From: Nitrospinota bacterium
GTDB taxonomy: Bacteria; Tectomicrobia; Entotheonellia; J063
Assembly (NCBI GenBank): GCA_003696125.1
Contig: RFHZ01000881.1
Span: forward strand, 1 to 7,594
Length of the DNA stretch: 7,594 nucleotides
Direction: 5' to 3'
The position numbers were made by a program, and so were the translations under genes. Positions 5,858 to 7,594 of the stretch are shown here, piece by piece. Each line of letters starts with the position of its first letter. Position 1 is the first letter of the stretch. The notes below the pieces were generated by a model that saw only the letters and a list, made by a program, of their open reading frames with translations, had not been told where the DNA came from and made no database searches.

Positions 5858-6711
5858 CCCCTATTCCCCCAAAGTCCCTGTGGCCGCAAGAAGAAGAGAA
5901 GCCCTATCACCAGGAAAGCGACCGCATTGCGGTATCCAGAACTCCAGTATGCGGCGGTCAACTCGCTGCTGATCCCGATGATCAAGGCCCCGAGCACCGC
6001 TCCATACGGATTACCTATCCCCCCCAGGATGATAGCGGCAAAGATCGGGAGGAGGAGATCGAACCCCATACGCGGCTCAAACTGCATGGCCAACCCGAAC
6101 ATCACCCCGGAGAGGGCGGCCAGGGCAGAGGTAAGGAGCCAGGTATGTCCGATGACCCGGTCGGTAGAAATCCCGGAGACCTGGGCCAGGTCTAAGCTAT
6201 CTGCACAGGCTCGCATGGCCTTCCCCAGTTTCGTATGGCGGAGCAAGAGATGCACGCCGACCATCCCGAGCAGGGACAGTCCCAAGAGTTGCAGTTCCAG
6301 GGGGGTTACCCAGAGGGGACCCCAATGAAAGGCCCGCTGAATCGGTACCGCGTAGCGGCGGGGATCGGGACCCCATACGGCCCGTATCAGGTAACGCAGC
6401 ACAAAGGCCACCCCGATAGAGCTTACCAGCAAGGGCATCGCTCCTGCCCGGGTCAAGGGGCGAAAGACCACCTGGTTGACGGCGACTCCTAGCAGGGCCA
6501 CAAACAGCACCGCCCCTGCCACGGCCATGGGGAGGGGGAGGCCGAATTGACTCAACACATAGGCGGCAAAGGCTCCTGCCGTCATGAAGTCGCCATAGGC
6601 AAAGTTAATGAAGTTGACGATGCGATACTGGAGGGACAGACCAACACCGGCCAGGGCGATGAGTCCCCCGTGAATCACTCCGAAGAAGATATTGGAGAGC
6701 AAGAAGTCCAT
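5854..6711 (-). CDS. livH: LivH-like branched-chain amino acid-type ABC transporter permease
   Basis: This 285-residue membrane protein is normal length for LivH. Signatures are NFINFAYGDF (33-42), the ATPase-contact loop TKLGKAMRACADSLDLA (160-176), LGGIGNPYGAVLGA (229-242) and the closing RPQGLWG (276-282). It pairs with the LivM-like protein to form the inner-membrane channel. The ATG at 6709-6711 gives the usual family N-terminus (MDFLLSNIFFGVIHGG), but no good Shine-Dalgarno stands close to it; the nearest strong purine run, GGAGGAGGGG, is about 22 bases upstream. That spacer (6712-6763) also has a short GCCC/GGGC inverted repeat (6733-6736 with 6745-6748), so lower translation than the binding protein is plausible, as is common in such operons. 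The gene follows the binding-protein gene by 52 bases. Confidence 0.93.
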   Translation of the reverse strand: MDFLLSNIFFGVIHGGLIALAGVGLSLQYRIVNFINFAYGDFMTAGAFAAYVLSQFGLPLPMAVAGAVLFVALLGVAVNQVVFRPLTRAGAMPLLVSSIGVAFVLRYLIRAVWGPDPRRYAVPIQRAFHWGPLWVTPLELQLLGLSLLGMVGVHLLLRHTKLGKAMRACADSLDLAQVSGISTDRVIGHTWLLTSALAALSGVMFGLAMQFEPRMGFDLLLPIFAAIILGGIGNPYGAVLGALIIGISSELTAAYWSSGYRNAVAFLVIGLLFFLRPQGLWGNRG

Positions 6712-6763
6712 GCTGGTATAGAAAGCCTGACAGCCCCTCCTCCAGGGCAGAGAGTAAAATCAC

Positions 6764-7594
6764 CTATTCCGGAAGCGTGGCAAAGGTCTCCACCAGCTTC
6801 ACCTTAGGCATGAGAGTCTTCAGGCGGACCAGATTCCCTTTCTGGACCTGGCTGACGGTATACGGACCGATCACCAGGCCGAAATCGGTGAAATCGGCCG
6901 GACTGGTGAGACCGTCGTAGTCGATCTCCTTACCGGCACGGAGGGCAGCGGCACCCTCGGGGAAGCTGGTCACCTTCACCCCCGGGGGGTTAGAGATGCG
7001 ACGGATATTGGCCGCGATCCCCTCCCGACTCACATGCCCGGCAGCTTCGATGGCCAGGGCCACGATGTTCAGGGCATCATAGGCGTACTCCGATAGGGCC
7101 TTCACCACCCTGGTCTTGTTGATCTGGTAGTACTTCTGCTTCCAGGCCTCATAGCGCTCAGATTCTGCCGGCCCCCGGGACAAAGAGAGGACCCCCTCGG
7201 CCAGGTCTGGCCCTACCTGCCGGATAAAGGACTGGTTCACAAAGTCTGTGCCAAACCACTGGATGCGGAGAGAGGAGGGAGCCATCTGGAACCATTCCCG
7301 GAACAGGGTTGCCGCGGTCTTGGGACCGACCTCAAAGAAGATGACATCCGGTTTGGCGGTAAGGATTCTCTGGAGTTCGGCCCGATAGGAGGGCTGGTCT
7401 TCCTCGATGATAAAGTCTCCCACGATGGTCCCACCGGCTGCCGGATACGCGACTTTGAGATTGCGTTCGACCGAGATGGCGCTGCCGGTGTTGCCAAAGA
7501 GGAGTACCCCCTTTTTCCAGCCCTGGTCCAGGGCGTATTTGGCCATCACCGGTCCCATCAGGGTATCAGAGAGCTGGACCTGAAAGGCCCATAC
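6764..7594 (-). CDS. ABC transporter substrate-binding protein, LIV/Peripla_BP_6 type (C-terminal part)
   Basis: The frame is open to the right edge of the window, so the N-terminus, signal peptide and start are missing; 276 C-terminal residues are visible of a protein usually near 400. The first visible residues, VWAFQVQLSDTLMGPVMAKY, fit the middle of a type I periplasmic binding protein, just before the second lobe. The following GWKKGVLLFGNTGSAIS, GGTIVGDFIIEEDQPSYRAEL, the 'L...KPDVIFFE' strand, and YAYDALNIVALAIEAAG near the C-terminus are the recognisable order of the Leu/Ile/Val-binding family. It would capture the ligand in the periplasm and deliver it to the LivH/LivM channel encoded just downstream. 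The ligand cannot be read from this part; the family spans amino acids, amides, urea and aromatic acids. An ATG at 7556-7558 is internal and should not be taken as the start. Confidence 0.92.
   Translation of the reverse strand, partial: VWAFQVQLSDTLMGPVMAKYALDQGWKKGVLLFGNTGSAISVERNLKVAYPAAGGTIVGDFIIEEDQPSYRAELQRILTAKPDVIFFEVGPKTAATLFREWFQMAPSSLRIQWFGTDFVNQSFIRQVGPDLAEGVLSLSRGPAESERYEAWKQKYYQINKTRVVKALSEYAYDALNIVALAIEAAGHVSREGIAANIRRISNPPGVKVTSFPEGAAALRAGKEIDYDGLTSPADFTDFGLVIGPYTVSQVQKGNLVRLKTLMPKVKLVETFATLPE

Overview
The window shows a Gram-negative-like, GC-rich bacterium. The clues are a cleavable signal peptide on a DUF2914 protein, a PilZ-like fragment and a periplasmic-binding-protein-dependent ABC transporter. 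I cannot fix the taxon from this sequence. Almost everything is coded on the minus strand; only the first 198 bases carry a plus-strand gene, which ends tail-to-tail with the minus-strand block across an 11-base gap. No rRNA, tRNA, CRISPR array, insertion sequence or phage gene was seen.

Reading the minus strand in the direction of transcription (high to low coordinates), the first block (7594-4919) is part of a branched-chain-amino-acid-type (LIV/HAAT family) ABC importer: the C-terminal part of a substrate-binding protein, then a LivH-like and a LivM-like permease that overlap by four bases (ATGA). The two ATPase genes (livG, livF) do not follow livM, so they must lie upstream of the window or elsewhere.

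A non-coding stretch of about 310 bases (4609-4918) separates the transporter from a second block. It holds two small inverted repeats and a weak candidate promoter.

The second block (4608-210) encodes a complete three-subunit molybdenum hydroxylase of the xanthine dehydrogenase/CO dehydrogenase superfamily in the order FAD subunit, [2Fe-2S] subunit, molybdopterin subunit. Directly behind it come a MoaD/ThiS-type sulfur carrier ending in Gly-Gly and then an exported DUF2914 protein. The four enzyme and carrier genes are separated by 3, -1 and 1 bases, each with a good ribosome binding site, so they form an operon. The large subunit lacks the CO dehydrogenase active-site cysteine loop, so it is a hydroxylase of unknown organic substrate and not a CO dehydrogenase.

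The most economical reading (inference) is that the importer brings in an organic compound, possibly an aromatic or N-heterocyclic one, that the cytoplasmic hydroxylase oxidises using water as oxygen donor. The small sulfur carrier would serve synthesis or maturation of the molybdenum cofactor. The substrate cannot be named from sequence alone.
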